Assembly: GCF_002846335.1 (NCBI RefSeq)
Contig: NZ_PJMQ01000001.1
Coordinates: forward strand, 5,890,001-5,954,000
Length of the DNA stretch: 64,000 bases
Source: Janthinobacterium sp. 61
GTDB lineage: Bacteria; Pseudomonadota; Gammaproteobacteria; Burkholderiales; Burkholderiaceae_D
Direction of reading: 5' to 3'
Shown: positions 1-7,120 of the stretch, piece by piece
How positions within the stretch are numbered: position 1 is the stretch's first letter
How the letters are laid out: each line of letters begins with the position of its first letter
Program-made: the position numbers and the translations under genes
Notes under the pieces: model-generated
What the model was told of the DNA's origin: nothing
The model's database searches: none
The model's input: the letters and a program-made list of their open reading frames with translations, nothing else

Positions 1-1
1 T

Positions 2-751
2 GGCTTTGTCAGCAATCGCAACCAACTCATTGGCTTCATAAAGCGTAACGGTGTGAACGTGGACAAGGTAGGCACCGACTTCATAACCGTGCGACTACCT
101 GGCGCACAGAAAAACACCCGCTTGAAGGGGCCACTGTTTGCCAAGGACAGCGATTATGCAGCAATCGTTGCCGATCATCACCAAGCCAAGATCCCGAGGT
201 TTCTGTCCCCTTCTGAAGCCCAAGAACAGAAGGACAAGCTCGTAGCAGGAATCGAGGCCAGAACAGCTTTCAATCAGCGTCGCTACCTCACTCCCAAACC
301 TGGTGCGAATCGCAATAGAGCCACTGCCAAGAGCTCGCAACCACGTCCTGATACCAAGGACAAGCAAGTCAAGGAACATCAACCTGGCAAGGACAGCGCC
401 GGCACTTTGGACAAGCACCTAGTCACATTGAAGGAACAAGCAGATCCTGCCACGACTGGTCCGCAGGCGAACCTTCCACACCGAGTAGCACGCCGCAACG
501 ACGATAAGGAGCAGGCCAGCACGTTACCTTCAGTCATGGGTTCGGCTCTTGGTGGATTGGAAGCGCAGATAGGCAGCATGTCCATGCAGTACCACAGCCT
601 GCTTCTTATGCTGGCAAGCGCAAAGGGGCCAAGAGCTTTCAAGCTCAAGTCCCAGATTATGATCATAGAACAAAAACTGGCAGCATTAAATCTTGAGCTT
701 GAGAAAAAGAAATTACAACTCATCATAGATCCACAAGTCAAGCCAATATAA
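2..751 (+). CDS. C-terminal part of a relaxase/mobilisation-like protein (partial)
   Basis: The reading frame is open from the first bases of the window, so this is the 3' part of a longer gene; the GTG at 53 is not a convincing start. The first residues contain a pattern (GVNVDKVGTDFITVRLPG, then TRLKGPLFAKD) that resembles the segment after the nuclease core in MOB-type relaxases, where a 'dyitv...RLKG.iy' pattern is common. The middle is a Lys/Gln/Pro-rich linker and the last 60 residues form a probable coiled coil ending in a Lys-rich helix. A relaxase would nick the transfer origin of the element. The catalytic His and Tyr motifs would be upstream and are not visible, so the family call is tentative. 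Confidence 0.45.
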   Translation, partial: GFVSNRNQLIGFIKRNGVNVDKVGTDFITVRLPGAQKNTRLKGPLFAKDSDYAAIVADHHQAKIPRFLSPSEAQEQKDKLVAGIEARTAFNQRRYLTPKPGANRNRATAKSSQPRPDTKDKQVKEHQPGKDSAGTLDKHLVTLKEQADPATTGPQANLPHRVARRNDDKEQASTLPSVMGSALGGLEAQIGSMSMQYHSLLLMLASAKGPRAFKLKSQIMIIEQKLAALNLELEKKKLQLIIDPQVKPI

Positions 752-775
752 AAAAGCACCAAAAGGTGCTTTTTT
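751..775. terminator. Bidirectional rho-independent terminator
   Basis: The stem AAAAAGCACC / GGTGCTTTTT with an AAAA loop gives a U tract in both directions. It sits between the end of the relaxase-like gene and the end of the convergent secreted-protein gene, so it probably serves both. Confidence 0.8.
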
Positions 776-786
776 AATCAATCAGT

Positions 787-1431
787 TCATTTTCCTACAC
801 TACAAGACTCGGAATAGTTTCCATGAGGTTGTCCTTGACTATCATAGCCTTGACAAACCCATATATGTCTAGTTTCATCATCTGCCACATCAACGAATCT
901 TCCAAGTGCGCAACTATTTTTTGCCGGGCCACAATGACCGTAGATTACAGATACGGTTGGTAGCTCTGCTGGTTTTTCCTCCACAGGCTGATACTGAGGA
1001 ATGTCTTGCGTGACGCTAGGGACTATAGCTGGAACAGGAGTATCTTTTTTGGCACTGCAAGATTCTGAGTAGTTGCCATGAGGCTGACCTTGTTCGTTAT
1101 ACCCCTGGCAAACCCATATATGCCTGGTGGCATCATCTGCAACGTCAACAAATTTACCAGTCGCGCAACTATTCGATACCGGGCCACAGTGACCATAGAT
1201 TGCAGTCTGCTGTTGTACAAACTTATTGCCATATTGCTGCTGTGCTATGTTGTTGTTTTGGTTGCATATGTTCTCATACAACCCCAAAAATGGCTGAGTA
1301 GTAGGTTTTGGCTTAGAGCAAAGTTCAAAAGGATTTGATACTGCGCTGTTGTAGATCCCAGATATTGAGGCACCATTTTGAGCCCAAGCACAACTCATCA
1401 AACAACCCAATACTAGTAATATTTTTTTCAT
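787..1431 (-). CDS. Secreted protein with two 47-residue Cys-rich repeats
   Basis: 214 residues with a clear signal peptide (MKKILLVLGCLMSCAWA, cleavage likely after residue 17), so it is exported. Residues 79-125 and 164-210 are two near-identical modules that start YGHCGP and end HGNYSESC. Each has four cysteines (82, 89, 108 and 125 in the first copy) and a central FVDVADD..TRHIWVCQGY core. The even number of cysteines suggests disulfide-bonded domains. A Pro-rich linker joins the modules. The gene ends at the shared terminator at 751-775 and has an ATG start with a GGGAGAUAAG-type ribosome site. I do not recognise the family. A role as a periplasmic or surface cargo protein of the element is inferred from location only. 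Confidence 0.75.
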   Translation of the reverse strand: MKKILLVLGCLMSCAWAQNGASISGIYNSAVSNPFELCSKPKPTTQPFLGLYENICNQNNNIAQQQYGNKFVQQQTAIYGHCGPVSNSCATGKFVDVADDATRHIWVCQGYNEQGQPHGNYSESCSAKKDTPVPAIVPSVTQDIPQYQPVEEKPAELPTVSVIYGHCGPAKNSCALGRFVDVADDETRHIWVCQGYDSQGQPHGNYSESCSVGK

Positions 1432-1525
1432 CTTATCTCCCTGTTATTTTTTCTACCATTAATATACAAGGAATTTTTAATAAATCAAATTTGCCATTAC
1501 TCAGTTAAATTCATATGATTTTAAC

Positions 1526-1553
1526 TTGACAGTAATCTGACTCCTGCTATATG
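1526..1553 (+). promoter_or_regulatory. Sigma-70 promoter of the 1573 gene, with dyad
   Basis: A perfect TTGACA at 1526-1531 lies 16 bases before TATATG at 1548-1553, which is preceded by TGC as in an extended -10. A dyad CTCCTG (1541-1546) with CAGGAG (1562-1567) brackets the -10 and overlaps the Shine-Dalgarno AGGAG, so a repressor could bind here. Confidence 0.6.
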
Positions 1554-1572
1554 TACAAAAACAGGAGAGGTC

Positions 1573-2271
1573 ATGATCAAGAAAAAGAACAATACATATA
1601 AGCACATAAAAGACAACATCACAAAATTAACACTCATTCAGCAGGCAACGAGCATATCACCAGAAACACTAACAGCAATTTTTCTCTCCACTGTCGAAGA
1701 AGAAAATCTTCACATAAGGAAGAAGACTCAAGAGGGATACTGGAATTGGGACTTAGCAGACAAAACAGCTTACAAATACTTCGGAAGGCAGTCAGCAAAA
1801 TATCGCAAGGAAATGCAGTCTAATGATAGCTTTACAGTTATGCTTGAATTTATAAAATCAGCATCCTTGAGCAAAGGATACTTCGGGCATAACTATAACG
1901 AATTAATAGCTCACTATCGAAATGAGGAAGCGAAACTAAAGAAATTTTCACGTAAAGCTTTCATTGAGGCTCACCCAATCACGCCAAGCATGTCACCGAA
2001 AGAGAAGGCATTGAGAAATCAAAGATTGGGAAAAATCTCTGTAGAGCATTGGATAGGTGATATTGTCCATTACGACTACTTCAATCAAGCACCCGGATTC
2101 ATGATGGAGAAAGTAAAAGCCGCCATTGACGCCATTAAATTGTATGTAACGAATCTTCTCAATGACAAGCAATTAGACATCGATCTCATGAAGCTAACAA
2201 CCAACCAAAGGCTCGAAATTAAACTACAACCTAAACCACAGGTAGCGAAGAAGAAGGTGATCAAGATATAA
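1573..2271 (+). CDS. Hypothetical protein, Lys-rich, unknown function
   Basis: 232 residues, strongly basic (Lys-rich N-terminal and C-terminal tails), mostly helical in appearance, with no signal peptide and no membrane segment. Residues about 55-75 hold aromatic-rich text (GYWNWDLADKTAYKYFG). The start is supported by a strong AGGAG site 6 bases upstream and by a good promoter. Low GC and codon use differ from the eps and housekeeping genes and match the rest of the element. It stands alone on the plus strand, converging on the defence operon. I do not recognise the family. A nucleic-acid-binding or accessory role is possible from its charge, but this is a guess. Confidence 0.65.
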   Translation: MIKKKNNTYKHIKDNITKLTLIQQATSISPETLTAIFLSTVEEENLHIRKKTQEGYWNWDLADKTAYKYFGRQSAKYRKEMQSNDSFTVMLEFIKSASLSKGYFGHNYNELIAHYRNEEAKLKKFSRKAFIEAHPITPSMSPKEKALRNQRLGKISVEHWIGDIVHYDYFNQAPGFMMEKVKAAIDAIKLYVTNLLNDKQLDIDLMKLTTNQRLEIKLQPKPQVAKKKVIKI

Positions 2272-2315
2272 GCATTCACCACCTGGTAAAAATCCACTTA
2301 TCCCAGTCAGAAAAT

Positions 2316-2371
2316 GCCGGTAGGCCAGAACGCCGCGACGTTCTTCTAAGCTATGAGGTCCGAGGACCGGC
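2316..2371. repeat. GC-rich nested inverted repeats between convergent genes
   Basis: An outer pair GCCGGT (2316-2321) and ACCGGC (2366-2371) encloses GAACG/CGTTC (2328-2332, 2339-2343) and overlaps a hairpin GGTCC-GA-GGACC (2357-2368). The block is GC-rich inside an AT-rich gap (2272-2396). It has no T tract, so it is not a standard terminator. It may be a recombination scar, a protein-binding site or a terminator of another type. Confidence 0.45.
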
Positions 2372-2396
2372 AACAGCCAAGGCGTCAGAAGTCAGC

Positions 2397-3026
2397 TCAA
2401 GTCCGCATTGATTGCATTGCGTTGAGAAGGTCCATCGGATCAGGTGGGTTAGTTCTAGCAAAGAATTCAGTACCAACAAGAATTGGTTGATATTGAATGT
2501 TGTATCTTGCGTTGAACTCAGCCGCTCTTCCAATTAATATCATGTCATTAAAGTGTTGAGGTGCTTTATAGTGTTTTACCAATCTTGGAGGAAGTGCCGC
2601 ATCAACAATGGTGTCACCACCCAAGGATACCCATGCATGAACATTCTGTGCTCCTTCTAAGCTTTCTGTAGAGAGAACTTCTGCTTGCAAGCTCTCCAAC
2701 GTCACTTCAAATTCGTCAGTGGTATTAATGATGACGTTTCCGAGAATGATGTTGGCTTCAATACCACGGCTATTAAGCATTGCAAAAATATTTGTAGATA
2801 AGGTCTGGCAAGAATTTCCCCAATAGCCAGGAACCGCCATATTCAATATCCCCGACAGACGACCTAGCAACTCAGATGTAGCACGCAAAACATCATCTTG
2901 AATCTGAGCTTCCACAGCAATCAGAGGAGGGCGTGTAAAACCTAACTTCCTTGACTGAAAAAAAGCTTCGGCAAGTTTATCAATGTAGATTTCAGAATAA
3001 TTATCAACCATACTGCCATCTTTCAT
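2397..3026 (-). CDS. Transglutaminase-like (papain-fold) protein in defence operon
   Basis: 209 residues. A candidate catalytic triad is visible in the order typical of transglutaminase-like proteins: Cys73 in GNSCQTLSTNIFAML at the start of a helix, His130 in NVHAWVSL, and Asp142 in TIVDAAL. These folds act as cysteine proteases, amidases, acyltransferases or crosslinkers. The protein has no signal peptide, so it should be cytosolic. It is the last gene of the minus-strand operon, 43 bases after the PIN/NYN gene. No good Shine-Dalgarno is seen before the ATG at 3026; the Met at residue 6 is an alternative start. If it belongs to the defence module it could be an effector or regulator that modifies a protein. 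Family placement rests on the triad pattern only. Confidence 0.6.
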   Translation of the reverse strand: MKDGSMVDNYSEIYIDKLAEAFFQSRKLGFTRPPLIAVEAQIQDDVLRATSELLGRLSGILNMAVPGYWGNSCQTLSTNIFAMLNSRGIEANIILGNVIINTTDEFEVTLESLQAEVLSTESLEGAQNVHAWVSLGGDTIVDAALPPRLVKHYKAPQHFNDMILIGRAAEFNARYNIQYQPILVGTEFFARTNPPDPMDLLNAMQSMRT

Positions 3027-3069
3027 ATTTTAAAAATAAATAGATTTTTTATCGCATCTAATTAAATGT

Positions 3070-3732
3070 CTATGTCGCGTAACGAGCTATGCAGCCCCCA
3101 CACATCCACTCACCGTCATCATAAATCCCCCCAGTCATATCGGTATGCTGGTTGCACCACCCACACTCATGAGAAGCATGAGTATCCTCAGACTTAACTC
3201 GTTTTGGCTCTGTATAGCCCACTTGGTTGGACGGCAACAGCTTCGGATCTGGTGGTGTAGCGAACCTGCCGCAGTTGCTACACCAATGACCACCGTGGTG
3301 CTCAATCGTGCTGGCCTTCTTGCAATGAGGACAGACAACCTGGTCATGCACAACCACCACCACCATATTGGGGCTTACGAGCTCTGCAATGCTCTCCACT
3401 CGCTTGCAAATCATGCCGTTGGTGTTTAGGTGCTTCAGCAGAGGGTCGAATCCTTTGTCGCCACTGAGCACGAAGCACTGGGTATCAGGAGCTGTTTCAA
3501 ACGTCCTACCCAACTCAAAGGCTATGTGGAAGTCCAAGGCATTCTTGCCGCTACCTGATATTTTCAGGAAGTCCACACGGCTGAACCTATGGATCGTTGC
3601 TGGCTTCTTGGCAGCTTTTGGAGGGTTCTGATTGGCGCCGACGAAAATGATGGCCCTGAAGCTCTCATCGAGGAAAGACAAGTCAACCTTTTGCTTGTTC
3701 TCAAGGTCAACCAACAGCAGCTTTTTTGTCAT
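3070..3732 (-). CDS. PIN/NYN-like nuclease with two C-terminal zinc ribbons
   Basis: 220 residues. The N-terminal half has the layout of a PIN/NYN RNase: Asp9 and Glu11 in LLLVDLEN at the end of strand 1, Asp67 in ALDFHIAFELGR, and Asp92/Asp96 in VLSGDKGFDPLLKHL. These acidic residues would bind the metal for RNA cleavage. Two Cys4 ribbons follow: C134-x2-C137...C151-x2-C154, and C190-x2-C193...C211-x2-C214. It starts 8 bases after the helicase stop codon, with an AGGTACTG ribosome site, so it is co-transcribed and probably translationally coupled. In a defence setting an RNase of this type could be the toxic effector. It could also be an independent RNA-processing protein. Confidence 0.7.
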   Translation of the reverse strand: MTKKLLLVDLENKQKVDLSFLDESFRAIIFVGANQNPPKAAKKPATIHRFSRVDFLKISGSGKNALDFHIAFELGRTFETAPDTQCFVLSGDKGFDPLLKHLNTNGMICKRVESIAELVSPNMVVVVVHDQVVCPHCKKASTIEHHGGHWCSNCGRFATPPDPKLLPSNQVGYTEPKRVKSEDTHASHECGWCNQHTDMTGGIYDDGEWMCGGCIARYAT

Positions 3733-3740
3733 TACAGTAC

Positions 3741-5174
3741 CTATCTCGCTGGCAAATGCCTGCTTGTCCCTATAATAGTAAGTGACTTGGAGCCTCGAGT
3801 CATTGCGACATACAAATCTTTAGCATCAAGTGCATCCGCATCCAAAATAACCGCATGATCGTATTCCAAGCCTTTTACCAGCAACGTAGTACCGATTAGC
3901 TTTCTATGGCTAATAGGCCGTCCTGTGTGCCGCATGTCTCGCTGGTAGAGAATTGCAGAATCCGACAAAGTTTTGGCATCGCCGTCAATATGAATTTTCA
4001 AAACACTGAGGAAACGATACAACAGATCACGACGATAGGCAGAGGTTTCTGGATTGTCCTTAAGAGCGAGGAAGAAGGACTTAAGATGGATGATTTGCGG
4101 ATTGTTAAGGTATGCATTTGCTGCCTGCAGGACCAAAGGATATTTGGTGCCCTTGTTTTGATTCGCAACTTCCCCCCGCTTGGTACCAGCAGTCAAAGTA
4201 TCTGCTACTCCAGTGAAGCATTTTTTTGCAAACTCTAATGTTAGCAGAAAGCACTCTTGGTGGTTTTTCGCAGCGTCAAGCTTCTTGAAGAATGCATGAA
4301 GCTCCTTGCCTTCAACCTCTTCAATGGAAGAAAATCGGCCTGCCATAGTTCTGGCCAGAAGATGCGTTTTATTCTTTGACTGCTGATCTCCGCCATGTAG
4401 AGCAATCACACTCTCGTCATGGCCTAACAGGCCGCACAACGATGAATACTGTTTTGAAGAGAGATATTCTGAGTCAGTGTAAACACGCTTCACAGAAGGT
4501 GGAAGACCGTGCAGCAGATCAATTTTCTGGCCTTGCTCCAGAGTCGCCCTGGCCGCCTTCAACCAAGCCCCTAATTCTGGCTGTCTAGCATTTTCCCAAC
4601 GCCAAGGGGTTTCTAACTGCCCTAAACAGTCAAAGTGGGGATAAATACTGACGTCCCAATCAACAGGCTTGCCTCCGTCAAAGTCAAAGATAGCTTGCAT
4701 GGGATCACCCAAGACGCGGCATGGCAGGACCTCGGCTAACGCACACACAAGCGTGTGTTGGAGATCTGAACAGTCTTGGTATTCGTCCACATAGACGCCG
4801 GCATAACTGCATACGATAATGTGACGGATGAACGCCTTGGTAAGCAAACCTGAACAGGATTCATAAAGCTTGTTCCACTGCTTACTTGTTGGGTTGTCCA
4901 CCTTCCAACCTGACCCCTTGGGATAGGCCAAGCACAATCGCAACGACCAGCTTGCTATTGTGTCAACTTGATACAGCGATGCGGGCACCTTCAAAGCCGC
5001 CATCTTGGCCTTGATTGAATTCACACCCGCAAACGTGTGAGTCAGGATGAGCTGCCTTTGTTTGGCAGTTTTGACAGACATGGCAATCAGATGGGTCTTG
5101 CCGTATCCAGCAGGGGCAATTACATATCCCTTGGTAGTGCAGTTGGCAAGCGTGATTGCCAGTTCGTCAGACAT
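3741..5174 (-). CDS. gajB: UvrD/Rep-like helicase, GajB-like subunit of a Gabija-type system
   Basis: 477 residues from the ATG at 5174, close to the usual size of GajB (about 490). Superfamily 1 motifs are visible: Walker A APAGYGKT (20-27), Walker B DEYQD (130-134), motif III GDPMQAIFDF (156-165), and motifs V/VI near the end (LLVKGLEYDHAVILDA, LYVAMTRGSKSLTIIG). The start codon overlaps the end of the upstream nuclease gene by 8 bases (ATGTCTGA), a layout that couples translation. An in-frame ATG at 5201 would add nine residues but lies deeper in the upstream gene. In Gabija, GajB joins GajA and helps it sense or degrade phage DNA. Function here is inferred from motifs and gene order. Confidence 0.75.
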   Translation of the reverse strand: MSDELAITLANCTTKGYVIAPAGYGKTHLIAMSVKTAKQRQLILTHTFAGVNSIKAKMAALKVPASLYQVDTIASWSLRLCLAYPKGSGWKVDNPTSKQWNKLYESCSGLLTKAFIRHIIVCSYAGVYVDEYQDCSDLQHTLVCALAEVLPCRVLGDPMQAIFDFDGGKPVDWDVSIYPHFDCLGQLETPWRWENARQPELGAWLKAARATLEQGQKIDLLHGLPPSVKRVYTDSEYLSSKQYSSLCGLLGHDESVIALHGGDQQSKNKTHLLARTMAGRFSSIEEVEGKELHAFFKKLDAAKNHQECFLLTLEFAKKCFTGVADTLTAGTKRGEVANQNKGTKYPLVLQAANAYLNNPQIIHLKSFFLALKDNPETSAYRRDLLYRFLSVLKIHIDGDAKTLSDSAILYQRDMRHTGRPISHRKLIGTTLLVKGLEYDHAVILDADALDAKDLYVAMTRGSKSLTIIGTSRHLPAR

Positions 5175-6870
5175 TGGATGCCCATTTCCACAGCAGGGCA
5201 AGCTTCAAAGCCGTGTCCTTTTTTGAAAAATCAGGATTTGCGAACGCTGGGCTTACGGTTGAAAACCACTTATCGCCTCGCGTAATATCTTTGAACCAGT
5301 TACAGTCTTTCGCCGCAAGGCCGATGGCTGCTCGTATTTTTGGAGTATCTACCCAAATATCCATGTCTTTATCCAAGTCCTCCTTGAACTTTGAATGAAT
5401 TTGATTATGGGTTGGATAAGCAAGTTCTTGAGCAAGCTTCACACTAGCAAGGACGCTGGCCCACGGCAAATCATTGAAGAGCCGCTGCTCCAACGAAAGC
5501 TTGTCGTCCCAGACATACACAGGCACACCGAGTTTTTCCAATTCAGCTTTGTCGGCAGGAGAAAATTGATCATCTGCATCGGCGTCAGCAAAAACACACG
5601 CTTGGTAGCAGAGGGAGTGGAAGGCTTTCGCCATTGCCTTGACCTTGCTGCCGCCCCCGGCATTGAGAAGGGCGATACCATGATAAGAAAAGGGATCACC
5701 ACCCATCCCCACCTGGTAGTCGTCAAAGCCTCTGAGAAATCCAACTTCGGTGGCACCTTCACAAACGACAACTTTCTTAGCCAAGAACGCTTCAGCGCTT
5801 GAACGAATTTTTCCTTGGACTTCGTGTTCTTTTAAACTGTCGCTTGAGGCAGAAATAATTTTTACAACACCGGCCTTACTATGGACGACATAAAGCTCAC
5901 TTATAGTGAGTTCACGCAGCACTACAGGCGAGTGCGTCGTCAGGAAATATTGACCCCGCTTGTCTTCCCGCACATGTTTGATGAGGCGAGAAATTCGGTG
6001 CGGCTCTAAGCCAAATTCAACCTCATCAAACAGAGTGATATGGCCTTCGTCCAAACCTACTTGTTGAATGCCGCACAGGAGCATACGCCGAGAACCCAAC
6101 CCCAACTGACGCAGTGGGATGTCACCGTCATGCAGCGCCAAGCCGCCCACCTTCAGGTTGATGGAACTCAAATCTAGATGGGCTTGGTAGGAGGTGATGA
6201 CCGGCACGCCCAAGAGTTTGGCAATCTTTTGCGACTTCTCGGCAGCCGCGTCAAAGTTCTTCAGCGTCACCAAGCGGTCGACGTCCAGCGACGTGCGGGC
6301 AGTTCTGGAGGCCGTAGCCAAGAGCTCGTTCAAGCTTTGGGCTTCGGTTAGTTTTGCCAGAGCAGTGCCAGTGGCCCACGATAGCTGTCTCTCACTGTAA
6401 GCACCGATCAGCCCGACACTGACCTTGTTGCGATCTGCCTGCTTAAACGGCACACCTTCAGGAGTCCGATCTGTAAAGATAACCCACTTCGGCTCCAATT
6501 CTTTTCCGACAGTCATGCGAACTGTGAGGACTGCCTCAAGGTGATCATCCTCTTCATCAAAGAGCTCCTGAGTTACCTTATCCCATCCTCGTTGATGATT
6601 GCCATATTTTTGCACTGAGCAGAATTCGGGTATCAAGTCACCAAAGGTCACTTCAATGACAATGCCATCCTCAACCTTGCACTGGTGGAAATCTGCGTCA
6701 GTAAAAGTGGGATTCCATTGAGGGTAGAAGGCATAGCGAATGGCTTCCAATATGGTGGACTTGGAAGAGTCTCCCTTGCCAATCAAGCAGAAAATATCGG
6801 CTTGCGGCAAATTCCATTCAAGTTCTTTAACTCCGCGAAAGTTCTTGATAGTTATTCTTCTGATTTTCAC
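5167..6870 (-). CDS. gajA: OLD-family ATPase/TOPRIM nuclease, GajA-like
   Basis: 567 residues, close to GajA (about 580). The N-terminal half is an ABC-type ATPase: P-loop GKGDSSKST (31-39), signature-like LRQLGLGSRR (253-262), Walker B ITLFDE (278-283) and the His switch TTHSPVV (His313). The C-terminal half is a TOPRIM nuclease domain with Glu371 in VVVCEGATE and the acidic cluster FADADADD (427-434). In Gabija, GajA cuts DNA at specific sites when nucleotide levels drop during phage infection. The P-loop has Ser where Gly is usual (SKST instead of GKST); this GDSSKST form seems a family variant, not an error, since the frame and all other motifs are intact. It is the first gene of the four-gene operon. 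Confidence 0.75.
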   Translation of the reverse strand: MKIRRITIKNFRGVKELEWNLPQADIFCLIGKGDSSKSTILEAIRYAFYPQWNPTFTDADFHQCKVEDGIVIEVTFGDLIPEFCSVQKYGNHQRGWDKVTQELFDEEDDHLEAVLTVRMTVGKELEPKWVIFTDRTPEGVPFKQADRNKVSVGLIGAYSERQLSWATGTALAKLTEAQSLNELLATASRTARTSLDVDRLVTLKNFDAAAEKSQKIAKLLGVPVITSYQAHLDLSSINLKVGGLALHDGDIPLRQLGLGSRRMLLCGIQQVGLDEGHITLFDEVEFGLEPHRISRLIKHVREDKRGQYFLTTHSPVVLRELTISELYVVHSKAGVVKIISASSDSLKEHEVQGKIRSSAEAFLAKKVVVCEGATEVGFLRGFDDYQVGMGGDPFSYHGIALLNAGGGSKVKAMAKAFHSLCYQACVFADADADDQFSPADKAELEKLGVPVYVWDDKLSLEQRLFNDLPWASVLASVKLAQELAYPTHNQIHSKFKEDLDKDMDIWVDTPKIRAAIGLAAKDCNWFKDITRGDKWFSTVSPAFANPDFSKKDTALKLALLWKWASNV

Positions 6871-7120
6871 GCAGAAAATTCCTCAATTTATCAAAGTTTC
6901 AAGAGGAACGGCCACGACCGCTCCTAAGCCACACAATCCAAGCAAACTGCCAATTCTCATACGACAGAAAATTTAGCAATCTTCTCAAACTGTTCAGAAG
7001 GAGTGTCAAGCACTCCCAGTCTCACGACAATCACGGCTGCGGGAACATAGTCAGCAACCTCTTCTGCCCGGCTATCGGTCCATTAGCTACGACAAACCCC
7101 TTATCACTTCGGTCTACGCA
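6871..7120. other. Gap between gajA-like gene and integrase, with a hairpin
   Basis: No gene is seen. The gap should hold the promoter of the minus-strand defence operon and the end of the integrase transcript. A perfect hairpin GGAGTG-TCAAG-CACTCC lies at 7000-7016 without a T tract. On the minus strand this includes TTGACA (7009-7004), but I find no convincing -10 at the right distance. It could be an operator for the defence operon. Confidence 0.4.

Noticed and set aside
6747..6780. GajA-like P-loop change as a sequencing error or inactivation
   Set aside because: The frame is continuous and all other ATPase and TOPRIM motifs are intact, and a GDSSKST form fits a known style of OLD proteins.
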